DNA of 64,000 nucleotides from Herpetosiphon geysericola (GTDB lineage: Bacteria > Chloroflexota > Chloroflexia > Chloroflexales > Herpetosiphonaceae), in NCBI RefSeq assembly GCF_001306135.1, contig NZ_LGKP01000008.1, positions 209,301-273,300 of the forward strand, in the 5' to 3' direction. The notes below the pieces were generated by a model. That model was not told the origin of the DNA. It made no database searches and was given only the letters and a program-made list of their open reading frames with translations. Both the position numbers and the translations under genes were made by a program. Shown piece by piece: positions 50,391 to 59,448 of this stretch (position 1 is the stretch's first letter; each line of letters starts with the position of its first letter).

Positions 50391-51248
50391 ATGGCATTAC
50401 CATCAATTGCAGCCTATGCAATTCCAACTGAATTACCAACTAACCGCGCAAATTGGGCCGCCGAGCCACAGCGCGTCGCCTTGTTAATTCACGATTTGCA
50501 AAATTATTTTGTCGATGCTTTTCCTGCTGGCGAAGAACCAATTAGCAGCGTGTTGCATTCAATTGCCTGCTTGCGCGATCACGCTCATGCCCTGGGCATT
50601 CCGGTGTTTTATTCGGCCCAACCAGGCGACCAAGCGCCCGAAGATCGCGGCTTGTTGAGCACATTTTGGGGCAAAGGCTTGAGCACTGGCACGCCACCAG
50701 AGATTGTCGCGCCGCTTGCACCCCGTGATGGCGATCAGGTGATCACCAAATGGCGGTATAGCGCATTTCAACGCACGCCATTGCGTGAATTGTTGCGTGA
50801 AGCTGGCCGCGATCAATTAATTGTGTGTGGGGTTTATGCTCATCTTGGCTGTTTGTTGACCGCCTGCGATGCCTTTATGCAAGATATTCAGCCATTTTTT
50901 GTGGCCGATGCAGTCGCAGATTTTACCCTTGATGAGCATCGTATGGCCTTGCAATACGCCGCTGGGCGTTGCGCTGTGGTCACCACGACCGAGCAATTGG
51001 TACGCGAATTGGGCTACAACCAATTACGCAGTGAGTTGCACGATTTGCTTGATGATATTGCAAGCATCGGCCCTGATGATAACTTGCTCGATTGGGGCTT
51101 GGATTCAGTGCGCTTGATGACCTTGGCCGAGCGCTGGCGAGCAGCAGGCTGCGAAGTTGGTTTTGCTGAATTGGCCGAAACCCCAACTTTAGCCGAATGG
51201 TGGCAACGCCGTTTTGCCGCCCAAAATTTGGAGCAAACTCATGGCTAA
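50391..51248 (+). CDS. entB: Isochorismatase with aryl carrier protein domain
   Basis: Encodes 285 aa. Residues 1-208 form the isochorismatase (VALLIHDLQNYFVDAF with catalytic Asp, ITKWRYSAF with Lys, VCGVYAHLGCLLTACDAFMQ). Residues 210-280 are the aryl carrier protein with phosphopantetheine Ser239 in DWGLDSVRLM. The enzyme yields 2,3-dihydro-DHB and carries the acyl thioester to the NRPS. The NRPS ATG lies inside the last codons (8-base overlap), ensuring coupled synthesis. No phosphopantetheinyl transferase is in the window. Confidence 0.96.
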   Translation: MALPSIAAYAIPTELPTNRANWAAEPQRVALLIHDLQNYFVDAFPAGEEPISSVLHSIACLRDHAHALGIPVFYSAQPGDQAPEDRGLLSTFWGKGLSTGTPPEIVAPLAPRDGDQVITKWRYSAFQRTPLRELLREAGRDQLIVCGVYAHLGCLLTACDAFMQDIQPFFVADAVADFTLDEHRMALQYAAGRCAVVTTTEQLVRELGYNQLRSELHDLLDDIASIGPDDNLLDWGLDSVRLMTLAERWRAAGCEVGFAELAETPTLAEWWQRRFAAQNLEQTHG

Positions 51249-54200
51249 GCTGGCGCTATCGGCGGCACAACATGGCATTTGGCTGGGTCAACAGCTTGAT
51301 CCGAGTAGTCCGCTGTATAACACAGCCGAATATGTGACCCTGCGCGGTGCAGTTGATCTGACCAATTTGAGCGCTGCGATTGAGCAGGCCTTTGCTGAAA
51401 CCGAAACCCTGCATTTGCGCTTTGACGTTGAAGCTGGGCAACCATATGCAGTGATCGAGCCACAGCCAATCAACCTGACCGTGCATGATTTGCGCGATTT
51501 GCCCGATGCTGAAGCACGAGCCATGGCTTTGATGCAGCACGATTTGGGCAATGTGGTCGATCTGGCGGCAGGCCCGTTGTTTAACACGGCGATTTTGCAG
51601 CTTGCCGATGATCAGGTTTTATGGTATTTGCGGGCGCATCACATTGCCTTAGATGGCTATAGTTTTGCCTTGCTCACCAAGCGCGTTGCCGAAATCTACT
51701 CGGCGCTGCAAACCAAGGCCACGCTCAGCCCAAGCTTTGGCGCATTAGCCCCAGTGATTGCTGAAGATCAGGCCTATCAAGCCTCGATTCAAGCCACGCT
51801 TGATCGCGAGTTTTGGGTCAATCGTTTTGCCTCGAACCCACAGATCGTTAGCTTGACCCAGCAAACTGGCTTATCGCAACCGCGTAGCATTCGCTTGAGC
51901 ACCGCCTTGGCCAGCGACTTGATCGAACGATTAACCGCGATTGCCAAACCAACTCGCAGCACATGGCCCGATGCCTTGATGGCGGTGGTGGCAGCCTATC
52001 TCGCCCGCTGGAACAACAGTGCAAGCGTGGTTTTGGGCATGCCGTTGATGAGCCGCTTGGGTTCGGTAGCGTTGCGCGTGCCATGTATGGCGATGAATAT
52101 TGTGCCGCTGTGCCTCAATATTGCTGCCGATCATGATTTAGGCCAATTGACCGCCGTGGTTGCTGCAGAACGCAATGCCTTCCGCAAGCATGGCCGCTAT
52201 CGTTACGAACAATTGCGCCGCGATTTGGGTTTTGTTGGCGCTGGGCGGCGCTTGTTCGGGCCAGTCGTCAATATTATGCCCTTCGATCATCCGCTGAATT
52301 TTGGCAATTGCCAAGCTCAGAGCACCGCGCTTACCGCTGGCCCTGTCGAAGATTTGGCCTTCAACGTGATTTTGCGTGGCAATCAACTGTATCTGACGCT
52401 TGAGGCCAATCCTGCTTGCTATAGCCAAGCAGCGCTTGAATATCATTTTGCGGCAATTCAACAACTATTAAATGGCTGGCTGGCCAATCCAAGCATACCT
52501 GTAGCTGAGCAACAGGTTTTGTCAGCGCCGCTTGTGCTTGATGGCGGCGAACTGCGCTTGCCATTGACTAGCGTGATTGAGCAGATTTTGAGCAATGCCA
52601 AACAACAGCCGCACGCCTTGGCTTTGGTTACTGACACTGAGCAACTGAGCTATGCCGAGTTGGCGAGCCACGTTCATGCTTGGGCTGGCCAATTGGTGCA
52701 ACGCGGGGTAACTGCTGGCAGCGTGGTTGGCGTGGCTTTACCGCGTAGCCGCGAGGCAATTGTGGCGATCTTAGCGACGCTCTGCTGTGGCGCTGCCTAT
52801 CTGCCACTTGACCCGCAATGGCCGCAAAGCCGCTTGGCAAGTGTCGTCGCCCAAGCCCAACCAGCCTTGGTGTTGGCGCAACAAGCCTTTGATCTGCCCA
52901 ATTTGCTGTTGGTCGAGCAGCTGAGCAAGGCCAATGCATGGTTCGAGGCACGGGTCGATTTGGCCCAACCTGCCTACATCATGTATACCTCTGGCTCGAC
53001 TGGCGAGCCAAAAGGTGTCGTGATTAGCCATCAGGCTTTGGCTGGTTTTGTGCAGGCAGCGGCTGAGTGTTACGCGATTAATCAAGATGATCGGGTACTG
53101 CAATTCGCTCCATTGGCCTTTGATGCAAGCGTCGAGGAAATTTTCGTGACGTTGTGCCAAGGTGCAACCTTGGTGCTGCGCAACGATGCCATGCTTGAAT
53201 CGTTGCAGCGTTTTGTGGCGGCTTGCCAACAGCATGCGATTAGCGTGCTCGATTTGCCGACCGCTTTTTGGCATGAATTAGCTGATAGTGTGGCCCAAGG
53301 TTCGGTGCAGTTGCCCGAATGCCTGCGGGTGGTAATTATCGGCGGCGAGGCAGCGCTGCCAGAGCGGGTTCGTGGCTGGTTGAACGTGGTTGCGCCGAAT
53401 GTGCGTTTATTCAATACCTATGGCCCCACCGAGGCGACCGTAGTAGCAACCGTGGCCGAATTGAGCGATCCCAATCAACCGATTACGATTGGCCGACCAT
53501 TGGCTGGGGTGCAAGCAGCCATTTTGAGCAGCGACCAGCAGCCGATTTTTGCAGGCGATGTTGGCGATTTGTATTTGCTGGGCAATGGCTTGGCAACGGG
53601 CTACTATCAACGCCCCGATTTGGATGCGCTGAATTTTGGCCAACTCAGCCAATTGCCTAATGATCCGCGCGCCTATCGTACTGGCGATCGGGTGCGCTTG
53701 CTTGATGGTCAGTTGCAGTTTGTAGGGCGCAGCGACGACGAATTCAAAATTAGCGGCCAGCGTGTAACGCCCGCCGAAGTTGAATCGGTCTTTTTGCGCC
53801 ATGAGGCGGTGCGCGAAGTAGCAGTCATTGGCCAGCAGCTTGGCAATGTCAGCAAGCGCTTGTTTGCGGCGGTTGTGGTCAGCGATTCGGTCTTGAGCGT
53901 TACTGAATTGCGCAATCACGCCAGCAAGTATCTACCAGCAGCGGTCGTTCCAACGGCAATCACGATTGTTGAACGCTTGCCACGCAGTAGCGCAGGCAAA
54001 ATTGACCGCAAGGCTGTGGCGGGTTTAGCGCCAGTGCCCGTCGTGTCCGCTACTGCGAATGATACTGCTAGCTTGATTCGCCAAGTTTGGGCCGAAGTTT
54101 TGGGCCAAAGCGAGTTGAACGACGAAGCCGATTTCTTTGGCTTGGGCGGTCAATCACTGCAAACCATTCAGGTTGCCAATCGTTTGGGTATGGCCTTGGG

Positions 54201-55479
54201 TCGCGAAGTAACCGCCGCCTTGATCTTCCGCTATCCCACGATTGCTGGCTTGGCGCAAGCGCTCGACCCTGAATGTGAGCAGGCTGCTGAGGCCGCGCCA
54301 CAATTTTTGAGCGATGCCAACTTGCCTGAGCAGATTGTGCCCAAACAACTGAATGCCCAGCCACGGCCAATCCAAACCGTGCTATTGACTGGGGCAACTG
54401 GCTTTGTCGGGGCGCATCTGTTGGCTGAATTGCTCAGCACAACCACCACCAACGTGATTTGCTTGGTGCGGGCGGATTCGAGCGCGGCAGCGTTTGATCG
54501 CTTGCAAGCTAGCTTGAATCACTACGAATTAACAACCGATCAGCTTAGCGAGCGGGTTGAGGCTTGGCAGGGCGATTTGGCTCAGACTCAATTTGGGCTT
54601 GACGATCAACAATGGCAAAGCTTGATTGATCGTTGTGATTTGATTTATCACAATGCAGCGGTGGTCAGCGTGGTGCGCGAATATAGCAGTTTGCGGGCGG
54701 TTAATGTCAACGCGACCAGCGAAATTGTGCGCTTGGCAGCGGTGCGGTGCACACCGGTGCATTACGTTTCAACCTTGGCGGTTTCGCCACCGCAAAGCGT
54801 GATGCACCGCGTGCCCGAAGATTTTGTGGCGGCGCATGCTGGCCTACGCGATGGTTACAGTCAAAGCAAATGGGTTGCCGAACGCTTGCTCGAACAAGCG
54901 GCTACTCGTGGTTTGCCCGTCGCCGTCTATCGTTTGGGGCGGGTGGTTGGCCCAAATCAAAGCAATTTCGTCAATCAAGATGATTTATTCTGGCGGATTG
55001 TCCAAGCAGGTGTGCCACGTGGCTTGTTGCCCAGCCTGCCTGTCGAGGAAATCTGGAATCCAGTTGATTTTGCTGCACAGACAGTCGTGCAATTGAGCCG
55101 TAATCATCGCGGGGTGCGAGTGTATAACCTTGCGCCTAGCGAACCAATCAGCTTTGCCCAACTTTTGGGCTGGGTTGGCGAGTATGGCTATGCCGTGCAA
55201 TTGTGCAGGGTTGAGCAATGGTATCAAGCGTTGCGTAACGCCGACGATGCGATGAGTCAGGCAACGCTGACCTTCTTTGAGCGCCAGGCTGATGGCGGGG
55301 AACTGCCCAGCGCAATTGGTACGATTGAAAACAAACGCTTGCTGCAAACGCTGGCAGCGCATGGCATCGCCGTGCCTGTGATCGATCGCGAGCGCTTCTT
55401 TGGCTATCTTGAGCGGTGTATTCGGACGGGTTTGTTGCCCGCGCCCGATTTACGCCAGACTAGTATTGGTATACGCTAA
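51241..55479 (+). CDS. Myxochelin-type NRPS: condensation-adenylation-PCP-reductase
   Basis: Encodes 1412 aa from the ATG at 51241. Domains: condensation (about 3-440, HHIALDG at 133-139), adenylation (about 455-930, YTSGSTGEPKG from 582, Lys920), peptidyl carrier (Ser972 in GGQS) and thioester reductase (about 1045-1412, TGATGFVG at 1050-1057, YSQSK at 1206-1210). The pocket residues (628, 629, 632, 671, 699, 701, 726, 734, 735, 920) read DAEDIGTVVK, close to the lysine code DAESIGSVCK. One module with an aryl carrier in trans is the MxcG plan: two dihydroxybenzoyl groups on lysine, then reductive release. Confidence 0.93.
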   Translation: MAKLALSAAQHGIWLGQQLDPSSPLYNTAEYVTLRGAVDLTNLSAAIEQAFAETETLHLRFDVEAGQPYAVIEPQPINLTVHDLRDLPDAEARAMALMQHDLGNVVDLAAGPLFNTAILQLADDQVLWYLRAHHIALDGYSFALLTKRVAEIYSALQTKATLSPSFGALAPVIAEDQAYQASIQATLDREFWVNRFASNPQIVSLTQQTGLSQPRSIRLSTALASDLIERLTAIAKPTRSTWPDALMAVVAAYLARWNNSASVVLGMPLMSRLGSVALRVPCMAMNIVPLCLNIAADHDLGQLTAVVAAERNAFRKHGRYRYEQLRRDLGFVGAGRRLFGPVVNIMPFDHPLNFGNCQAQSTALTAGPVEDLAFNVILRGNQLYLTLEANPACYSQAALEYHFAAIQQLLNGWLANPSIPVAEQQVLSAPLVLDGGELRLPLTSVIEQILSNAKQQPHALALVTDTEQLSYAELASHVHAWAGQLVQRGVTAGSVVGVALPRSREAIVAILATLCCGAAYLPLDPQWPQSRLASVVAQAQPALVLAQQAFDLPNLLLVEQLSKANAWFEARVDLAQPAYIMYTSGSTGEPKGVVISHQALAGFVQAAAECYAINQDDRVLQFAPLAFDASVEEIFVTLCQGATLVLRNDAMLESLQRFVAACQQHAISVLDLPTAFWHELADSVAQGSVQLPECLRVVIIGGEAALPERVRGWLNVVAPNVRLFNTYGPTEATVVATVAELSDPNQPITIGRPLAGVQAAILSSDQQPIFAGDVGDLYLLGNGLATGYYQRPDLDALNFGQLSQLPNDPRAYRTGDRVRLLDGQLQFVGRSDDEFKISGQRVTPAEVESVFLRHEAVREVAVIGQQLGNVSKRLFAAVVVSDSVLSVTELRNHASKYLPAAVVPTAITIVERLPRSSAGKIDRKAVAGLAPVPVVSATANDTASLIRQVWAEVLGQSELNDEADFFGLGGQSLQTIQVANRLGMALGREVTAALIFRYPTIAGLAQALDPECEQAAEAAPQFLSDANLPEQIVPKQLNAQPRPIQTVLLTGATGFVGAHLLAELLSTTTTNVICLVRADSSAAAFDRLQASLNHYELTTDQLSERVEAWQGDLAQTQFGLDDQQWQSLIDRCDLIYHNAAVVSVVREYSSLRAVNVNATSEIVRLAAVRCTPVHYVSTLAVSPPQSVMHRVPEDFVAAHAGLRDGYSQSKWVAERLLEQAATRGLPVAVYRLGRVVGPNQSNFVNQDDLFWRIVQAGVPRGLLPSLPVEEIWNPVDFAAQTVVQLSRNHRGVRVYNLAPSEPISFAQLLGWVGEYGYAVQLCRVEQWYQALRNADDAMSQATLTFFERQADGGELPSAIGTIENKRLLQTLAAHGIAVPVIDRERFFGYLERCIRTGLLPAPDLRQTSIGIR

Positions 55480-55507
55480 ATTTTTAGCATACAAAGGAAT
55501 TACACCA

Positions 55508-56584
55508 ATGACATCCCTTTCAGTTCGTTTTCGTTCGTTATTGGCCTTACTCGCGCTTGTGACGTTGGCTGCTTGTGGCTCGACCACGGCTCCAACCGCC
55601 ACCACCGCCCCTGCGGCAACCGAGGCTTCAGCAGCAACCATTCCTCCTCCAGGAAGCGAAGTGCCAGCGGAAACTGAAGTACCAGCCGCAACTGAAGCGC
55701 CAACCGTCGAAGCAACTACAGAAACCAGTGCTAGCGCTACCCGCAGCATTGAAACTCGCTATGGCACGGTCGAAGTGCCAGCAACTCCTGCTCGGTTGGT
55801 TACGCTTGATGAAGGCGCGTTGGACACCGCTGTGGCCTTGGGTATTATCCCAGTTGGTGGCATTAGCTCACGCTTGACCGACGGCGTTGCACCTTATATT
55901 GCCGCTAAAGTGCCAGGGATTGCGATCGTCGGCAACCCTGGCGAAATCAATTTCGAGGCAGTAATTGCTGCAAATCCCGATTTGATTTTGACCCACAACC
56001 GGATCGACGAAGAAACCTTTAAAAAATTGAGCGCCATCGCTCCAACCATCGTGCCAACCAACGGCATTGGTGCTTGGAAAGATGCAGCTGGCGAATATGC
56101 AGCAGCCTTGGGCAAAACCAGCGAACTCGAAGCATGGTTGAAAGAGTTCGATGTTAAAGTTGCTGATGCCAAAACCAAATTGGCAATCAAAGCAGGCACA
56201 ACTGGCGCAGTTATCCGCTGGATGCCCCAAGGCCCATTGGTGATGGGTCGCTTGTTGCCAGCTGTTGTTTTGATTGAAGAATTGGGCTTGACCTTGCCCC
56301 AAGTTTCAATCGACTTAGGCACCGATGCACCGCACACCGATGTGTTGAGCTTGGAGCAATTGGCAACCGTTGATACCGACTGGTTGTTTGTGGCCACCTT
56401 CAACGCCGAAGGCGACACCGCTTTGGCTGGCGCTCGCAACCAAGCAGCATTCAGCCAATTGAAAGCCGAAAAAGCCAAGCAAGTTATCGCTGTCAATGCC
56501 CAACTCTGGAGTAGCGCGTTCGGCCCATTGGCCGCCGATGCCATTTTGAGCGACATTGTAGCCAACGTTCCTGCTGCCCAATAA
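55508..56584 (+). CDS. Ferric-siderophore ABC transporter substrate-binding lipoprotein
   Basis: Encodes 358 aa from the ATG at 55508 (AAGGAAT upstream). Signal peptide with lipobox LAAC (Cys20) and a Thr/Ala/Pro/Glu-rich linker up to about residue 75, then the FepB/FhuD-type periplasmic-binding fold: VEVPATPARLVTLDEGALDTAVALGI, EVIAANPDLILTHNRID, and VDTDWLFVATFNAEGDTALAG. It captures the iron complex outside the membrane. It starts 28 bases after the NRPS stop and closes the biosynthetic transcript, while its transporter partners lie 740 bases further on. Confidence 0.93.
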   Translation: MTSLSVRFRSLLALLALVTLAACGSTTAPTATTAPAATEASAATIPPPGSEVPAETEVPAATEAPTVEATTETSASATRSIETRYGTVEVPATPARLVTLDEGALDTAVALGIIPVGGISSRLTDGVAPYIAAKVPGIAIVGNPGEINFEAVIAANPDLILTHNRIDEETFKKLSAIAPTIVPTNGIGAWKDAAGEYAAALGKTSELEAWLKEFDVKVADAKTKLAIKAGTTGAVIRWMPQGPLVMGRLLPAVVLIEELGLTLPQVSIDLGTDAPHTDVLSLEQLATVDTDWLFVATFNAEGDTALAGARNQAAFSQLKAEKAKQVIAVNAQLWSSAFGPLAADAILSDIVANVPAAQ

Positions 56585-56656
56585 GCGCGGGATCAGAGGC
56601 TAGGGGTTAGGGTTCAGGAGAACAGGAACAGCGGAGAACACGAAGGTTGATGATCA

Positions 56657-57156
56657 GAAGAGAGAAACCGTAAAAGGTGCAAATATTGGGGATTGTGCTG
56701 AATAAAAACAATCCTCAATGTAAATATTAGGGGGTGCAGGGGGGATGAAAACCCCCTGCGTCTCCCGCTGGCGGGACGGAAGGGTGGACAATAAAAGACT
56801 AGAGAGCCGAAACCGCGAAGCATGCGAAGGCCACGAGAAGAGGAGAGAGAAACCGTAGAAGGTACAAATATTGGGGATTGTGCTGAATAAAAACAATCCT
56901 CGATGTAAATATTAGGGGGTGCAGGGGGATGAAAACCCCCTGCGTCTCCCGCTGGCGGGACGGAAGGGTGGACAATAAAAGACTAGAGAGCCGAAACCGC
57001 GAAGCACGCGAAGGCCACGAAGAAGAGGAGAGAGAAACCGTAAAAGGTACAAATATTGGGGAGTGTGATAAACAAAAACAATCCTCAATGTAAATATTAG
57101 GGGGTGCAGGGGGATGAAAACCCCCTGCGTCTCCCGCTGGCGGGACGGAAGGGTGG
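56657..57156. repeat. 185-bp tandem repeat array, three units
   Basis: Units start at 56657, 56842 and 57027 (the last ends early at 57156) with an exact period of 185 bases. Each holds GAGAAACCGTAAAAGG text, then a core (56721-56788, 56906-56971, 57091-57156) with two hairpins: GCAGGGGG/CCCCCTGC with an ATGAAAA loop, and TCCCGC/GCGGGA, ending GGACGGAAGGGTGG. Between them lies CGAAGCACGCGAAGGCCACG. Copies are more than 95% alike, so the array is recent. Confidence 0.95.
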
Positions 57157-57324
57157 AAAATCCCTAACTGGGGATTGGTTGGTGGGGATCGGGGATTGGT
57201 TCGATTGTGGTAGCAGAATAATCAGTGGCATCTGTGTCAATCTGTGGCTAAACATAGTTTCTGCTTTCCCAATCCCAGCCCCAGCAACCGACCCCAAATT
57301 AAAACATTCTTGGGAAACTGATAC
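57157..57324. other. Leader of the permease operon
   Basis: No gene. Includes phrases of dispersed repeats (GGGGATTGGTTGGTGGGGAT and GTCAATCTGTGGC) and no clear promoter ahead of the permease ATG at 57325. Confidence 0.4.
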
Positions 57325-58335
57325 ATGGCTACGACTTTTCTCTCGCGACGCATGCTCATTGGAGTGCTGGCAGCCCTAGGCTTGTTGGCAATTGTTGTTT
57401 TATTGAGCCTGGGCATTGGCTCAGATAACGCAATTGGCTTTGCTCAAGTGTTGGCGGTACTGCAAGGCACAGGCGATGAGCAAGCGCGTATGACCGTGCT
57501 CGATTTACGTGTTCCACGCACCATTATTGGCTGTTTGGTTGGGGTTGCTCTTGGCTCTGCTGGCGCACTCCTTCAATCGGCGGCGCGTAATCCCTTGGCC
57601 GAACCTGGCTTGTTGGGCGTAAGCGCTGGCTCAGCAACCGCGGTCGTCATTTCAATCGCGCTTGGCGCAAGCCTCGATAATTTGCAAGTTTGGATTGCGA
57701 TTGTTGGGGCGTTGTTTGGCTGTAGCGTGGCCTTAGGCGTAGCCCGCATGAGCGGCCTTGGCGATGATCCAATTCGTTTGGTGCTCGCAGGTGCTGCCTT
57801 GAGCAGTATGTTGGCAGCAGTTTCATCGGTGATTCTTTTGACCGATCAACGGACTGCTGATGAAGTGCGCTTTTGGACGATTGGTGCGATTGCTGGTCGC
57901 AACTTGAGCAGCATCCAGCCTGCGATTCCTGTATTATTATTGGGTTTGGCGGTTGCCTTGCTGTTGGCGAGGCCATTGGCGGCGCTCGCTTTGGGCGAAA
58001 AAGTTGCCAGCGGGCTTGGCCAACGCCCGAAGTTAGTCCGTACAGGCGTGATGATTAGTGTTGCCTTATTAGTTGGCTCGGCCACGGCGATGGCTGGCCC
58101 AATTGGCTTTGTTGGGCTGGTTGTGCCGATTGCCGCGCGGGCGATTGTCGGGCCGGATATTCGCCGCGCCTTGATTGTGGCTGTGTTGCTTGGCCCAAGT
58201 TTCGTTTTGCTTGCTGATGTGCTTTCGCGGATTGTCGCCCGACCTACTGAAACCCCGCTGGGCGTGATTTCAGCCCTGATTGGTGCGCCAATTTTGGTTT
58301 TGATTGTGCGTAGCCAACGCTTGCCAGCACTCTAG
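57325..58335 (+). CDS. Iron-siderophore ABC permease, FecCD family (first)
   Basis: Encodes 336 aa with about nine to ten membrane helices. The FecCD signature is clear in DLRVPRTIIGCLVGVALGSAGALLQSAARNPLAEPGLLGVSAGSATAVVISIALG and later LLVGSATAMAGPIGFVGLVVPIAARAIVGPDIRRAL, the coupling helix that meets the ATPase. It forms a heterodimeric channel with the next gene product. The start has only a weak RBS (GGGAA 11 bases upstream). Follows the repeat array. Confidence 0.94.
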   Translation: MATTFLSRRMLIGVLAALGLLAIVVLLSLGIGSDNAIGFAQVLAVLQGTGDEQARMTVLDLRVPRTIIGCLVGVALGSAGALLQSAARNPLAEPGLLGVSAGSATAVVISIALGASLDNLQVWIAIVGALFGCSVALGVARMSGLGDDPIRLVLAGAALSSMLAAVSSVILLTDQRTADEVRFWTIGAIAGRNLSSIQPAIPVLLLGLAVALLLARPLAALALGEKVASGLGQRPKLVRTGVMISVALLVGSATAMAGPIGFVGLVVPIAARAIVGPDIRRALIVAVLLGPSFVLLADVLSRIVARPTETPLGVISALIGAPILVLIVRSQRLPAL

Positions 58336-58344
58336 GAGAACGTC

Positions 58345-59448
58345 ATGGATCGACTTTCAATGACCTCAACGAGTGCTGCTCACGATATTTCAGCACCAAC
58401 AGCGTTTAATGGGCGGCCAGCAGGCTTGTGGGTGCTGAGCTTTGGCCGTTTCAGCCTCTTGTTGGATCGACGGGCTTGGCTGGCGAGTTTGCTGTTGCTG
58501 CTTGCCACAATTGTTTTGGTTGGCCTGAGCCTTGGCAGTGGCACGGTCAAAATTGCACCATTTGATGCTTTGGCTGCACTATTCAATCAAGGCGAAACCA
58601 AAACTATTTTTATTGTGCGCGATTTACGCCTGACGCGGGTTTTGGGCGGTGGGATGGCTGGCGCTGCCTTGGGCATGGCTGGCTGCTTATTGCAAACCTT
58701 GAGCCGTAATCGGCTGGCCAACCCCGATACGATTGGGATCGATAATGCGGCGACGGCCTTTGCAGTCGCTTCAGTCGTGGCGGTCAGCACAACCCTAGCG
58801 CCTTCGGCAATGGCATTAACTGGCGCAATAACGATGCTTTCATTGACGTTTGCTTTGAGTGGTGGGGCTGGCACACGTGGCTATCGCTTCCTCATCACTG
58901 GGCTTGGTTTAGGCTCAATTTGTGGCGCTGCTACTAATTTGATGCTGGCGCGAGCACCCATCGACGCTGCTAACACGGCGTTTCCTTGGACGGTCGGCAG
59001 TTTGAATAATCGTTCGGGCGTAGTGGTAACCTTGCTGGCTTGGGGCGTGGTGGTGATGTTGCCGCTGGCCGTGATTGTGGGCAAACGCCTGAATTTGGTG
59101 CGCTTGCCCGACGCGGTGGCCCAAAGTTTGGGCGTGCGGGTCAATCGCCTGCGCCTGTTTACGATTTTGTTGGCTGGTAGTTTAACTGGCTTGGCGGTGG
59201 CAGTTGCTGGCCCGGTTGGAATGATCGGCTTGGCAGCGCCCGAATTGGGTCGGCGTTTGGCTGGCCCGCGCACCGTGCCGATTGTTCCGGCGGCCTTGGC
59301 TGGCGCATGTTTTACCATGCTGGCCGATTTGCTTGGGCGCACCTTGTTCAGCCCAACTGAAATTCCGGTCGGCATTGTGACCGCCTTGGTTGGCGGCCCC
59401 TACTTATTATGGTTCCTGTTGCGAACCCCGAGAGGCAAACAATTATGA
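58345..59448 (+). CDS. Iron-siderophore ABC permease, FecCD family (second)
   Basis: Encodes 367 aa with GAGA upstream of the ATG. A 50-residue N-terminal extension precedes the first helix; DLRLTRVLGGGMAGAALGMAGCLLQTLSRNRLANPDTIGIDNAATAFAVASVVAV and AVAGPVGMIGLAAPELGRRLAGPRTVPIVPAALAG are the FecCD motifs. It pairs with the preceding permease. Its stop overlaps the ATPase ATG by four bases. Confidence 0.94.
   Translation: MDRLSMTSTSAAHDISAPTAFNGRPAGLWVLSFGRFSLLLDRRAWLASLLLLLATIVLVGLSLGSGTVKIAPFDALAALFNQGETKTIFIVRDLRLTRVLGGGMAGAALGMAGCLLQTLSRNRLANPDTIGIDNAATAFAVASVVAVSTTLAPSAMALTGAITMLSLTFALSGGAGTRGYRFLITGLGLGSICGAATNLMLARAPIDAANTAFPWTVGSLNNRSGVVVTLLAWGVVVMLPLAVIVGKRLNLVRLPDAVAQSLGVRVNRLRLFTILLAGSLTGLAVAVAGPVGMIGLAAPELGRRLAGPRTVPIVPAALAGACFTMLADLLGRTLFSPTEIPVGIVTALVGGPYLLWFLLRTPRGKQL

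Noticed and set aside
56657..57156. 185-bp repeats as a CRISPR array or phage attachment region
   Set aside because: Whole units repeat with no unique spacers, and there are no cas or integrase genes near.
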